From: Gari tellinella
Lineage: Eukaryota > Mollusca > Bivalvia > Cardiida > Psammobiidae
DNA length: 64,000 bases
Assembly: GCA_922989275.2 (NCBI GenBank)
Contig: OV277859.1
Coordinates: 35,507,501-35,571,500, forward strand
Reading direction: 5' to 3'
Shown: positions 32,592 to 47,500 of the stretch, one piece after another
Layout: the number at the start of each line of letters is the position of its first letter
Numbering within the stretch: the stretch's first letter is position 1
Position numbers and translations under genes: made by a program
The notes under the pieces: model-generated
The model's input: only the letters and a program-made list of their open reading frames with translations
Told to the model about the DNA's origin: nothing
Databases searched by the model: none

Positions 32592-35500
32592 GTTAAGTAA
32601 AACCCAAAAAGTAAACTGTTTGTAATTTGAAAATGCTTGTTAAACATTCTTCCATTTAATGTCTTGTTAAATTATTTCTTGCCTTCAGTTCATAACCAGC
32701 TACTGAAGCTGGAAGGAGTTGTGGTCATGTCGTTCCCTCACCATTTCGTACCCTCTTGGGCAGATACATTTCTCCCATTCTCTTTTCCAGTCATCCGGGT
32801 ACTTTTTGCCTTACGCATACTCTCGGACCTTTCATTCGGATGACATCTAACTTCTCGGAGAAAAAACAAACGCCGCTAATGTCAATTTCGTGTTTGTCGT
32901 CCCCCAATGCGAGTGCTCGCTATTTAATTCATTGCCGAATGAAGGGTGTGTGACGTAGCACTGGAAAACAGAATAGGTTCAGTTCACGCATCGGATTGTT
33001 ATGATGTACAGAATAGTCAACAGCCTAGTATGAGCAATCCCACTTGAAACCTTTACCGAAAGAAACTCCACCAGAACAAGAAAAAACCATCAAAAAACCC
33101 TTAAAACAATCAGAACAAAGTTACAAACTGCGTTGTCTTCAAACACAGCTTCTTTCCTCGAACAGGGAACCTTAATAGACTGGAACAATTTGACCAAAGA
33201 CTATGTAAACTCTGAGAACCTGGCAACATTCAAAACATCTGTTGCTGCAAAGCGCTACTAATTCTCGCTCAATCACCCCCCTGGTATTATCTTCAGTATT
33301 GAAGGCTAACCAGTATTATACAGATACAGATACACTGTTAAGCTTAAATGTGTTTGACTTTACAGTTACCAGTTAAAACTGTTACAACTACTTCAGTTAA
33401 CATATTTAAAATCAGTCAAAATATCACGAAGGACTGAGACCCGGAGATGAATCCTCCTGTTCCGCGATTTATCAAGTTGTCGAAATCTGCAAATCAGCGG
33501 CGCTCTCATTGTTAGAGCCCCCATTTATGAATAGTTGATGCTGGTCATGATCGGGCCATGATTAGTTCAACATTAATCATATATTGGTGTAATTTTCAAC
33601 CAGTTGAAGGCACAGGTGCCAGACGCATCCATTGCCCGAATATAACACCTCCAAACACAAATAAAGTGAATAAAACCATAAAAACACCCGTTTCTATGAT
33701 CAAACATCATATTCTGACCTACAGCTCATTTTTTAAAAAAATTTTTTTTTATATAATATATACCTTGGAAAAGTGTCCAACTCCCGCGGCAAACGTGCTT
33801 CTCGAAACGCACCGACTTCATTCCGAGTCTTGTTGCGCAGTCAATTGTCGATCGATTGTGAAAACAAAGAGATCATCCTATGCAGAAAACCCTATGGTAC
33901 ACCATAGAATTCCATATAATTTCATTTTCCATCGATAACAAGCCCATCCCACCCTCAAAAGTCGCATCACATTGAGGTCAAACAAGTCTCTACCGATACA
34001 TACACATTACTTTTTCCCGCTGGGTCTTATCTTTACACCTTACCTTAAATCAACGACATGCACTCCATGTCCTCCATATTTCGAGAAAATAATTTAAAAG
34101 AAGTAACTTACCATACACCTCAAAGCCAAAGTTCTCTGCACGATTCTAATGAGTAGTAACACAATAGGAGTTAACGCAAAAATAAAGATTATAGTTTTTT
34201 GAAATACATGTACCTCCCCTTTCGGCCCTTTGTCTTGAATTCTGTATAACATTTGTAAAACAATTATCTGAGGTCGTTCATTTCATACAGAGCAAGAAAC
34301 AGACAAAGCTAACCAGCTTATGGACAGACAGTGATAATGATGATGGTGACTGTATCATTCTAGACCCCCTACCATCTTCATGTGGCTCTGTGAGGAAAGC
34401 AGACAGTCTCCCTGTGGTCAAAGTTGGCAGCACAAAGGTATGTAGTCAGTTGCCTGTACAACAGGTCAGGCCATTATGGTTCTTCAATGAATATTTGCTC
34501 AACACAAGTTGGGCTGTGACATTAACCATAATTTTATAGTCTGTTTCGAGTTGTGTAGACAGGTTGCCACTTTAAACAGGTTGAAAGTAAAACAGGATGT
34601 TCCTTAAGGAGAATTCTGCTTTTCTTCCAGCCTGCGTTAAATAGTCAACCATATAGGATATAAGAAATGTTTCTAATGGTGCATATTCATGACTGTATAA
34701 GCTGGAACTATTTTTTAAAGTGAATGAATGAATTAGAGGAATGAAAAGGTTATTTATGGGGTAATGGGATAATCACCAACATGTCATAGGTTGATAGTAA
34801 TACAATCGTTTTTGTTGATGTTTAGTAATCTGTGACTTTTATCCCATTTAAGGCTTCACCACCTAACAGCATCCATTGACGCTGTTGAAAACACTGTAGA
34901 CCCAGATCAGATAGTTTCTGAAGGATGCACTATTTTCTTATAGGATCTATTTAACATTGGTCTGCAATCTGTTTTTATGGAAAATTTTCCTTCTTTTATT
35001 AGCTCACCTGAACCAAAGGCTCAAGGTGAGCTATTGGGATGGGCTGTGTCTGTCATCCGTCGTTGTGTGTTGTCCGTGGTCATAAACGATTGCTTCAAAT
35101 GACATCTTCTCCAATACAGCTTGACAGATTTCAACCAAATTTAAGAGGAAAGTTTCACTGGTCAACCTCTTTCAAATTTGTTCAAAGAATTAAAAACAAT
35201 GCAGAACTCTGGTTGCCATGGCACCCGACCCTTGGGGTTACAGTTTTACATAGAGTTATATAGTGAAAGTTCCAAACATCTTCTCCTGTGAAACTAATAT
35301 GGCCAGAGCTTTGATAGTTGGTATGGTAACACTTCTAGAAGTTCTATACCTTTATTGTTGAAATGGTTCCGGTATGTTGCATATCTAGCCTCTAGGTCAC
35401 AGGAGATAAAAATAGATTTTTTCAATGAAAACTTAAAAAATGTTCTTGTCTGAAACTGCAAGGGCCAGAGCATAATATTTGGCAAATTGCAATCTACAGG

Positions 35501-38500
35501 TCTCAAGATTGTACAAAAATGCCCTGGGGTCAAAATTGGCCTGGCCCTGGGGGTCACAATTTTACATTGAGTTATATAGTGAAATTTTCAAACATCTTCT
35601 ACTCTGAAACTGATGTGGCCAGAGCTTTGATATCTAGTATGATGTCACTTCTAGATGTCTTATACCAATATTCTTGAAATGGTTCCAGTCTGTTGCACAT
35701 CTACTGAGCTAAACATAATTTTTTTCAATGAAAACTTAAAAAATCTTCTTGTCTGAGACCATAGTACACACACCTTAGATATTTGACATAAAGTATCATC
35801 TATATGTCCTCTATCAAGATTTTCAAATTATGCCCCTGTGATCAAAAATGAATCTGCCTTGGGACATAAATCATTATCTCCATTTTGTTAGCTATTCTCA
35901 ATTTCTCAGGTGAGCAAAATATGGCCCATGAGCCTCTTGTAATCCAATTTAATAGATCAGATGGTAAATGTTCATAATAACTGGCAGATTTTATGTATGT
36001 GAATATTAAGCAGGAGAAGGGTTAATGTGAACACTTTTATAAATAAATTCTGTCTTTTTATGTTCCTTTCAATTTTAGAAAGCGAACCAATGGGTATCTT
36101 CATCCTTTGGTGACTTTTGTGATTTGACTGAGTCTAATCCTAGTCAAACCAGGACCAAAACAGTATCACAGAAACAAAAGGCTTTGGAGAAGGCCGTAGG
36201 AGTGAAAAGACCTCACCAATCCTCACAAGACAATGATACAGTTGTTCCTGGCAGAAAAACAGTCACTAGAAGGCCTAACAAAGAGCTGGAAACAGTTTTA
36301 TGGTCAGAGAAATACACACCAAAAACACAAGTAATTATTGTTTTAACCCTTGTTGACAGCCTGTTTCTAGCTTTGAAGAGGGGTAACCACTTAACCCATT
36401 GCCCCATAGCCAATTTCTAGTTTAAATACAGCCAGGTGACCTATTAAAGCAGACTGAAAGTAAAGCAGAATGTGCCTTAAGGCACATTCTGCTTACCCGG
36501 TAACTTCCAGCCTGCTTTAAGCTATAATCTGCTAAGATATAGCAAATATCTCTTATGAAACATATTCATGACTTTGTAAAGTTGCACTTTTTTCTACAGT
36601 GAAGGAATATATCAAAGGTGTAAAAAGGTGTATTTATGTGGAAATGGGTTGAAGCAGGTTAAAAGTAAAGCAGAATGTGTCATAATGCACATTCTACTTT
36701 ACTTTCAGCCTGCTTGAAGCTACCTTAGGAGATATTTCTAAGGGTTCATAATTCATTACTGTATAAAATAGGACTATTTTCTTCCGTGAAAGAATAAATT
36801 AAAGGTGTAAAAATGCATATTTAAGAATTAATGGTTAAAGGAAGTCGCTAGCATCTTGGTCAATCTTTGTAATACTGATTGTTTTCAGAGATGTTGAACA
36901 GTATTTGTTATATTTGTTTTATTTGTTTATCATAAAATGCAAAGTCAAACCTCGATGCTGATTTTGTGTAATTCTCTGTCCATGATTGCGAAAGTGAAAA
37001 TTCAAACTTGTGTTACCTGTGAATGGCAATCATTCAAAAGAAAAGTAACTTGTATAGTGTCATATATAAAAGACAGCTTGTTAATACATTTGTACAGTAT
37101 AAAAGTATCCTGCTGTGATATCATCTGCTTTGAAATTGCCGTCTGCAAACTTTGTTAAATTTAGATTTATATATGTTTTGCCGTGTTAGGGGCATCAGGT
37201 CTGGATCCAAGCTGTTTGTAAAATCAGTTAAGTCACAATCAGCAGGTAAAGGGTTAATACAAGATTAACTGCCTCCCATACCATCCTGGTCTTTGAAATT
37301 TTAACATTTTAATAGGTCTATGTTCTAATGCTGTTTCTTGCAGACTGATCTGGCTGTACACAAGAAGAAGATAGGAGAGGTAGAAGCATGGATAAAGGAT
37401 CATCTCAATAAACAAAAAGTAGGTCCTAATGTGACAGTCACAACACATTTCTATTTTTATAGTAACAAGGATTTTAGGTTATTGTATGGCTAAAAAATAT
37501 ATTGATAATACCATGTGAGCTGTTGCCATCCGTCTTTGTCCGTCATGCTAAACATATTTAAATTTTAAACTTACGCTCAAATTCTACCTGACAAATTTTG
37601 TTGAAATGTAATGATCGTGCATAGTTCTAATCAAACATTGTTACTTTCAATTTGGCATGTGTACTCAACTTAGGTAGCCATCAGCTCAGTACTAATTTGG
37701 TCATGTCCATCAAAGGTCAAGGTCATTCAGGTGTCAAATAGGCTAGATTTAACTGATCGTAATTTTGGAACTACATATGATTGAGACTTTATATTTTGCT
37801 TGTGTACTCAACTCAAACACTTGTATTCAGTACAAGTTGGGTCATGTCACTTAAAGGTCAAGGTCATTTAGAGGTCAAATAGACTGAAAATAACTTTTCC
37901 ATAAATTTGGAACTACAAGTGATAGAGACTTCATATTTGACATACATGTGTACTCAACTTAATCACTTGTGCTCAGTACAAGTTTGGTCATGTCAGACAG
38001 AGGTCAATGTTACTTAGAGGGCATGGTCACATTAGGGGACATAGTGGTTCACAAACATAACTTAATTAAGCTTGAACTCAAACTTTACAAATCAATTTTG
38101 TAGAAACCTTGTAGAAATGATCAGTGCAATTTGTCCTGACCAGTCATCAAATATTTCATGTTGATCCAAAACCTAATATGGCTACAGTGGAAGCCATCAT
38201 GAAAATCTTCATTTAGACTGATACTCAAATTCTTCATGACCAATTTTATAGAAACATGGAAGAAATGATTGGTGCATGGTCCTGACAAAACATTGTTTCT
38301 TTCATGGTACATTTGAAATGATGTATTTATAGAAAAATAAATTTCTAATAAAAATATTTTATATGCAGATATATAAGACTATCAAAGGCATCAATGCAAC
38401 GGTCAATTTGACGTAAATGTCAAGGTCGAATGTCAAGTTCCTGGACATATCGAAATACTTCTATTTCCAATTATCTCCAAAATGGTAGACTTTTAAGCTC

Positions 38501-41500
38501 AACTGGTTTCAAGTGCCTATGGTCGTCATGTTCTCTTAAATGTACCAAGTGATTGTGTGATGCATATCCTTCAATACTATTTTCTCTCTTTGTTGCAGCT
38601 GCCTCCGGTGCTATTGTTGACAGGCCCAGCTGGGGTTGGTAAGACAGAGACAGTGAAAGTATTGGCCCGGGAGCAGGGGTGTGAGATTCATGAGTGGACC
38701 AACCCTCTACAGGATACCAGTGATGGTTTCATGAATGAAGAAGACTGGAGATCTAGTAAGACTTTGACTTATTGTTAATGGAACTACATGTATTCAGTTT
38801 TTTTATTCTATGAAAAATGAAACTTTCTTTGATAGGGGAATTTATCAATGTAAAGAATATGTGGAAAATATATGTTCTGTTAAGAGAGGAGATTTGGGTA
38901 GATATTTAGGTTTTGTGAACACCCGAAAAAACACCAAGGTGATCAGTTTTGGTCTTCCTGTCCAGCCGTCCTTTCGTCTACAACAATTTCTTCAACATCA
39001 AACTGACATCTCCTCCTACACTGCTGGTTGGATTTTTACAAATTTTGGCAGGACTTATGTGATCTTTTATGTCAAAATAGTTCCTGGCCATTGCATATCT
39101 AAGTCACATGAGCTAGAACTTTATCTTTTCAATGAAACTTAAAACAGTCTTTTCTGAAGCCATAGTACCCTGAGCTTAGATATTTGCACAAAGCATCATC
39201 TATAGGTCTTCTACCAAGATTGCTCAAATTTTTATGCCACATGGGTCAAAATTGACCGTCCCTAGGGGTCACAATTTTATATGGTTATATAATGAAATGA
39301 TCAAATATCTTTATAAAGTCTCTTCTCTGAATTTAATTTGGCCAGGGCTTTGAATTTTGGCATGTGAAACTTCTAGAATTTCTTTACCATTCTTGTTGAA
39401 ATGTTCTGATCGGAGACATAAAAAGGGCATATTTATGGAGTAATGGGTTACTTGTTTAACTATTTCAGGATCAAGACTTGATGGTATCTCCTCCAAGTCC
39501 CACTTGGCCCAGTTCAGGGAGTTTTTGTTACGTGCCAATAAATATAATACACTCAACATATTTGGAGGCGATACATTCACCAAAAAACTCATATTGGTAG
39601 AAGTAAGTTTTTTATCTGATACATTAAAGGGTATAAGATAAATATGCAAGGCTGTCAAATAAAAAAATCACAGTTTAATACCTATTCCAAGTAGAGGCAC
39701 ATACTACAGTCTGAACTGTTTGATAAAATTGACAAAATTGGCATGTGTACGGATTAGTACTCTATAATACATATAACAGCTTAATTCTTTTAACACCATG
39801 GACATGTTTAAAATAAACACATTACATTTGCAAACAGTGTAGACCCAGATCAGAGGGCTCCTATAGGAGCCCTCATCAGTATTAAATTACAAAGAATTCC
39901 AAGGAGACTGGTTCATGTTTTGGTAACTTAAAAGATCCACAAGAAAACCTAGTATCCGACAAAAGTTACTTAGTGTTGAAAGAGTTAATAGTGTCAAAAA
40001 AGTGAAGAAAGCTCATATAGGAGCTTTCTGATTTTACTTTAGTTCTGCACTATAAAGCATTTACCTAACTGTAGATAATTATATGTTTCACCAAAGGCTT
40101 AGAACAAGTTTGACAGTAAATACCAATGTCCCCTCTGTATGATTGGTGTGTGTGTTGAGGGGAATTGGAATAGTGGGCAAGCGGTGGATGTGTTGCAATT
40201 GACAGGTGCATTCATTCCTTATTGAAGATGAACCCTAAAAAAATAGCTACATATTTGTTAAAGATGACTCAAATAACTCTGGCTGAATAGACATTATAGT
40301 TTGTGCTGTTTAGAGGTATTCAATGTAGTTGTAGGTATATGTCAGTGTCTGCTATTTATGTTTTCAGGAGTTTCCTAATATGTTCTACAGAGATGCAGCC
40401 CCTTTCCATGAAATACTCAGGTATATTTGCAGTAAGCATGTACGGCTCCAGATAAACATGAGTGGCATAAAAATCTAAAATAGTTTCTTAAGTAATACAT
40501 CTATCACCACAAAACACTTAGTTACCAATACCAGTTAGATGATTCTAATGAGTAGTGACACCATAGGATTTGGTAGAGACATTAAGGAAGTACGGTATTT
40601 ATTGGAAATAGTCTTGAGCTTTGATAATGTATTAAAATGTTTACACTCAGTAGATCTTTTGTATTCACATGTTAGAGAAAGACAATTTTACAATTTTCAA
40701 ACTTTAGGATTTTACATTGGTAATGAACAAGTTTCTCAGATTAAATTTTAAATTTTAAAATTTGATTGTACTATTAGCTGAAAACGAATAGTGGTTGGGA
40801 GTCCACTAATATTTATTGTTTTAATTCTGTTTACCAGAAAATATGTGCAGGTGGGTGGGAGTCCACTAGTATTTATTGTCAGTGACAGTGCACGAGGCGA
40901 GTCCAATGAAAGGCTTCTTTTTCCCAAGGATCTACAGAGTCAGCTGAATGTGACAAGCATCAGGTCTGTAATCTTAAGAAATATTTTCCATATTCTAGCA
41001 GATGGTGGCTTAAAACAGGCTGAAAGTAAGGCAGGTTGTGTCAGAAGGTGCATTCTGCTTTACTGTCAACCTGCTTTAAGGGGTTACCTGTTTTCAAAAC
41101 CAGAAACAAGTTATGGGGTAAAGGGTTAAAGGAAAGTGGCTGCTTAAAGCATGATTACTTTAGGCCCAGATCAGTAAACCTGTATCGCTTTTGCAATATA
41201 AAAGATCAGTAAATATATTCCAAAATCTCATTATTACTGTAAAATAAAATATATAGATAAGTTTATATTCTATACGCTTACTTTTACATCAAAATAGAAA
41301 CCATTATATATCATAGATTCCAAACTGAATGCAATGGTTTAGATATAGAGTAGTAAATCAATACTTCTTACTAAATCAAAAGATAGGACATGTGGTGTCA
41401 GTGATATTATAAAAGCAATCAGATGAGACGTGAATAAGTGAACTGGGTAGAAAAATGCCAGGTGTGAAAGAGTCAAGGTAGCGAAAAGTACAGGTAGTGA

Positions 41501-44500
41501 AATAAAAGGTAGCCAAACATCACGAAACCTATGTAATAAGTATTGTTGAAACTGTAAGAAAAACAAACAAAAACAATTAAAATATGTTTTGGTTGACAGC
41601 TTTAATCCAATTGCCATGACAAGTTTGACAAAGATCCTGACCAAGGTAGCTACAGATGAAGCCTTGAAGGGCTCCCACAAGTTTTCTGTTCCGTCCAAGA
41701 CTGTGATAGAGTCTATTGCCATGGCGTGTGCTGGTGACCTACGTAGTGCAGTTAATGCCCTGCAGTTTGCCTGTCTCAAAGGTGAGTTCACTGGTAGTGA
41801 AGGTATCTTGTCTTTTGCCATCAGTACCCTCAGAAGGTTTAACCCATTACCCCATAAATACACCTTTTTATGCCTTTAATTTATTCCTCCACTCAAGAAA
41901 ATATTTCCAATTTAAACAATCATGAATATGTATCATATTTTAGAAGATGGTAACTTAAAGCAGGCTAAAAGTAAAGCAGAATGAGCCTTAAGGCGCATTC
42001 TGCTTTACTTTCAACCTGCTTTAAGCGGTAACCTATCTTCAAAACTAGAAACAGGCTATGGGGTAATGGGTTAAGACTTTTAGGACTTTTTATGACCCTG
42101 ACATCTTTAGATGCGTAGGCATATAGTGATTGTACTGTCTGTGTGTGCACAAGGTTGACCAGAGTTTACTGTTTCTTCTAGCATCAATTCCATTAACTCA
42201 AATCCTTGGATACTTAAACAGTTGTTGCCTTGGACTATTCTCTATCCACCAATAAACCTATCCTAAACAATATTTAATGTTTAATATTATTAAGTGATTT
42301 GTTGCTATGGAGGAAAGGGTTAATAGATTCAACCCTAGTGACAAGTATACTCGTCATTTACAAACAGTGTACCTATGAGGATTACACTTGTCCCATGCAA
42401 ACAGTGTATACCCTGATCAGAGGGCTCCATAAGGAGCACTGTTTGTCATTATGAAATATATTATTAAAATCAACCCTAAGTAGTCAAAAATGGACTGGTT
42501 TTATTATGCCCATGGCATCGACAGATGCGGAGGCATATAGTAATCCTCCTGTCTGTCTGTGCGTGCGTGTGTGCGTCCGTAACAAGGTTAAGTAGATTTT
42601 ACCGTTTCGTCTAGCATCAATACCGCTTACCCAAATGCTTGGATACTTATACAGTTGTTGCCTTGGACCATTCCCTGTCCACCAATATCACCAAACTTTG
42701 ATTTTGACCTTGACCTAATTTGGACTTAGAATATTTTAAAAAGGCTATTTCTTGGTTAACTAGATTTTACCGTTTCGTCTAGCATCAACACTGTTTAATA
42801 CAATGCTTTGATACTTATACAGTTATTGCCTTGGACCATTACCAACTCACCAATAATACCCAAGCTCAGTTTCACCTCGACCTAATTTGGACTTAGAAAA
42901 GATTCAGAATATATTGTCAAGGATGCCACTAGGGGCATAAGCGTTTATTGAAGGCGCAGTCTTGTTTTGAAATTGGAATTGTCATTTAAAAGTTTCATGG
43001 GTGAATGTGTTAACAGAAGACAACTTAACACACATTTCCCTCTGTTATAGACACAGATGACCTGGCTGTCCCTGGCTTTTGTAAGGAAACTTCAAGAGGG
43101 AGAAAATCTAAATCATCAGATAAGGGCAAGAAGAAAGGTTTGGCCAAAACAAAGAGCTTTCAGACAGATGATGAATTGGCCTCCATAGGTGGACGAGATA
43201 CCTCACTGTTCCTGTTTCGAGCTCTGGGAAAAATACTGTACTGTAAAAGTTGGTATATGAACATGTTATGAATAGTTGATAGGGTGATGTTAATGTTACC
43301 ACATGTTCTAATCTTTGAATGATGAAGCTGGGTATACTAAGAATCCTCCTGGCTTATCCCATCTTGAGTTAATTGAATTAAATGCACTTGTTCTGAGCTA
43401 AGCAATTAAAAATAAAATCAAAATAGGGTTGTAGTGAGAAACAGTTTGGATCCTATAGAGACACTAAGTTACTTGATATCTGATCTAGATCCAAACTGTT
43501 TGCAATAGTAATCACAGTTTGGCAGCTAGCATCTATGTGTTGGTTCTGTTTAACCTTTTACCCCATAGCCTGTTTCTAGTTTTGAAGACAAGTGACCACT
43601 TAAAGCAGGTTGAAAGTCAAGCAAATACGTCTTTTCAAATGTTGTATACACACAACTGTATAAATTGGAATCATTTTTTTTCAGTTGAGGAATAAATGAA
43701 AGCGTAAAATTGTGTATCTATGGAGTAAGGGTTAAAATAAGTTACTTTTGAAAATTTTAGAAAATGTTTTATGAGTGAAAATCATGTATTAATAGAAAAA
43801 CGTGTTAAAAACAGAGAGGCCGTTATTAATACAGATGCACAGGCTGCTTGGTATCATAGACATAGAGGATTTTGTATGAGTGCTCATTATTTATCATTTT
43901 TGATAAACAAATTTACTAAAATAATATGATGCGAGGCTTAGCGAGTGTCATATTCATTTTAGCCAACAAGTTTATTAAAATGATAAAAAATGAGCACGAA
44001 TGTGAGATTCTATTTATCACATAACAAGTTTAAGCACCTATTAAACTGATTGAAGCCACAGTTTGTAGACCCTCTGCTATATAGATTTTCCGCTAAAATG
44101 TTACGTTGTTTATGTTGACGCCGTCGCAAATGATGTCAATTGGCATCCCCTACATGCAACGCTTTTAGACGAATAGGTTGAGTCAGAGTCCAAAAATCTA
44201 TATTTCACTAGTGGATTACAATATTTACATAATGGCATTATGCAACTCCCAGAAGCCAGATTATGTGATAAATGCTGTTTTGCTTGTTCATTGAATGATT
44301 GCCCAGTACTAGTTTTACTTTCTTGTGACAATTGCAGGAGACCAGCCAGATCCTAACACAACCACACCACCATTACCCAACCATCTGTCACAGCATTATA
44401 GGGACCCACTTCTTGTCAATCCTGAGGTAGGACTACCAACAGGAGATGCTAAAGACATTATACAGTTAAGCCTCTCTATCATGACCACTACATAGAAGGC

Positions 44501-47500
44501 TAATTGATGGCATGAGAGACAGGTGACAGCTTAAAGCAAGGTGGCAGTAAAACAGACAGCTCCTGAAGGAGCTTTCTGTTTTACTGTCACTTTGCTTTAA
44601 GCAGTCACCTGTCTCAGACACCTTACCTAATAATAAACACAATTTAGTGGTCGTTTTAGGGAGGTTTTACTGTATATGATAATCTTTTAAAGCTGAATAA
44701 ATGCTCAAGTGTCATCATCTTTTTACCCTTTCCTGCAGTTTTCAGGGTATAGGGTAGGTGACAACGGTACTGAAGCAGAATGAAAGTAAAGCAGAAATCT
44801 GTGGGAGATTTTTGCTTTCCTTTAAACCTGCTTTAATTAACAGCTTGTCTGGCTGCAAGAAAAGTTCTGTATCAGGGCAAAGTAAAATAATGAAAATACA
44901 TGTTTTATGTGGAACAACTATACGTGTTAGGGAAAGATTTACTTCTGAAATTGATTTTATCTTCTCTGTTTGCAGAGATAGGATCCCAGTGACAAATAGT
45001 TGAATCTTAATCATTTGAGTTTGAGCCGGATCAAAACTGTTGGCAAAGTTTTAGGAAACTTATTTTCCATAATGAAAAGGGTTTAATAATATAGTAAATA
45101 AGTGCTTCTGGACAAATTGAATTTTATTTTATGTAATTGTGTATGAAACGGGTTTTAATTGAAAGAGCTGAATGTTATACATGTAGATGTTTTTTGACAG
45201 TTAAATTTCTATTCATATAATTCTGTATTTTAGGTACTCTGTTTATGTTAAATTAATTTGTTAAATCTGTTTTTGCAAAAAATATATAGTACTATTTAAA
45301 CATCAAGATATCTATTTCGGTGGAATTCTTGCATGTAAGTTTCATTGCTTCTGTACATGTACTGCTATAGGAGGTGGTGGAGAAGTCTCACCTGTCAGGG
45401 GATTACTTCAGTGCTTACCTACATCAGAACTACCCTGATTTCTTTACGAGTATTGAGGACGTTGTCTCAGCCAGCGAGTATATCAGTGATGCAGACTTCC
45501 TAACAGTGGACTGGGCAGTAAGTGAATTCATTCACCCAAGTTTCCAGCAGCTGCCTACCTTAACCCATTTTATGCGGGATACACTTTTAGGTGTACCTCT
45601 AGGCAAACAGTTTTGATCTCAGATCAGGCCCCACATTGTGGGGCCTGATCTGATATCAAAACTATTTGCAGCAAAGTCAATATTCTATCAGAAACTGCTA
45701 AAATCTTTTGCAAATATTTGAGTTATATCCGCTACAGACGACATTTTAAAATGGCCGCCAAATATTACCCAGCATACAATGGGTTAATCTCTTCCTTCAT
45801 ACCCATTTGCTGTGTGTAACTCTTAACCCACTACCCCATAGTTTGTTTCTAGGTTCAGGTGATTACTTAAAGCAGGTTGAAAGTAAAACAGAATGTGCCT
45901 TGAGGCACATTCTGCTTTACTTCCAGTCTGCTTTAAGCTACTGTCTGCTAGGATATACAAGCTATTTCTAAAGGAGCCCTCTGATTTGGGTCAACACTGT
46001 TTGCAAATATAATGAGTATATTTTAAACAGGTCCATGTTGTTGAAAAGTTAAACCTAATGTTATTACTTCTCCTTAGAATCATCTAAAAATAGCCAATTC
46101 AATTGAGAAGTTACATCATATAGTTTGATGGAGACATAATTATATATTATTCAATTTACCCCCATTGTATGGAGCTATATGCACTTACCTGTGATTTACT
46201 TTACAGTCTCGCTCAGTCCTGCAGGCATATGCTGCATCAGTAGCTACTAGGGGTATCATGCACTCTAATACTGCCAGAGCCCGGCACTCAGACAATGGGG
46301 GTGGAGGACTGGGCTGGAAGCCTCTACACAAACCCCAATGGTATACCACTGCCAAACAGGTAAGGACCAGCTGCTGTCCTAGGTTCATACCAACTGGCCA
46401 AATATGAGCGAGTAAACTCAGTATTTCCACATTAACCCATTACCCCATAGCCTGTTTCTAGTTTTGAAAACAGGTGACCACTTAAAGCAGGTTGAAAGTA
46501 AAGCAGATTGTGCCTTAAGGCACGTTCTGCTTTACTTCCAGCCTGCTTTAAGCTACAACCTGCTTAGAAATAGAAAATATTTCTTATGGTTCATATTCTT
46601 GACTGTATTATTTAGAATTTTTTTCTTTAGAGGAGGAATTTATTAAAAGCGTAAAAAGGTGTTTTTATGGGGTAATGGGTTAAGTACCCAATTAGGTGGC
46701 CTAAAGTTTTTGCGTCAGTCTGCTTTAATCTGTCTGTTGCCTTTGGTTAAAGTTTTTAGCTCGCCTGTACGTAGTACATGACGAGCTATCGCAATACCCC
46801 TGGTGTAGTCGTCGTCGTCGTGAACGGTGTAAACAATTTTAAGAAAATGTCTATAACTTCTATGTCCTTTGAGGTATTGCTTTCATAGTTGGTATGTGTG
46901 TGTATATGGACAAGACCTTTCCATGCACAGAAAATTTTTGACCCCTGTGACCTTGAACTTAGGGCCTGCGTTTAGGTTTCGAAATCTGCGTTTAGGTTTC
47001 GAAAAATGCCTTTAAATTTCTATGTCCCTTGAGGTATTGCTTCCATAGTTGGTATGTGTGTGTATATGGACAAGACCTTTCCATGCACAGAACATTTTTG
47101 ACCCCTGTGACCTTGAACTTAGGGCCTGCGTTTAGGTTTCGAAATCTGCGTTTAGGTTTCGAAAAATGCCTTTAAACTTCTATGTCCCTTGAGGTATTGC
47201 TTCCATAGTTGGTATGTGTGTGTATATGGACAAGACCTTTCCATGCACAGAAAAATTTAGACCCATGTGACCTTGACCTTGAACTTAGAGCCTGCATTTA
47301 GGTTTCGAAATCTGCGTTTAGGTTTTGAAAAATGCCTTTAACTTCTATATCCATTAAGGTATTGCTTCCATAGTCGGTATGTGTGTGTATATAGACAAGA
47401 CCTTTCCATGCTCAGAAAAATTTAGACCCCTGTGACCTTGACCTTGAACTTAGGGCCTGCGTTTAGGTTTCGAAATCTGCGTTTAGGTTTCGAAAAATGC

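Noticed and set aside
33558..33938. 126-aa plus-strand open frame in RAD17 intron 1
   Set aside because: Low-complexity K/F-rich middle, no splice context and no recognised family.
39311..39658. 115-aa minus-strand open frame
   Set aside because: Antisense to RAD17 exon 6 and flanking intron; no family features.
41339..41863. 174-aa minus-strand open frame
   Set aside because: It is opposite RAD17 exon 9, whose homology on the plus strand is unambiguous.
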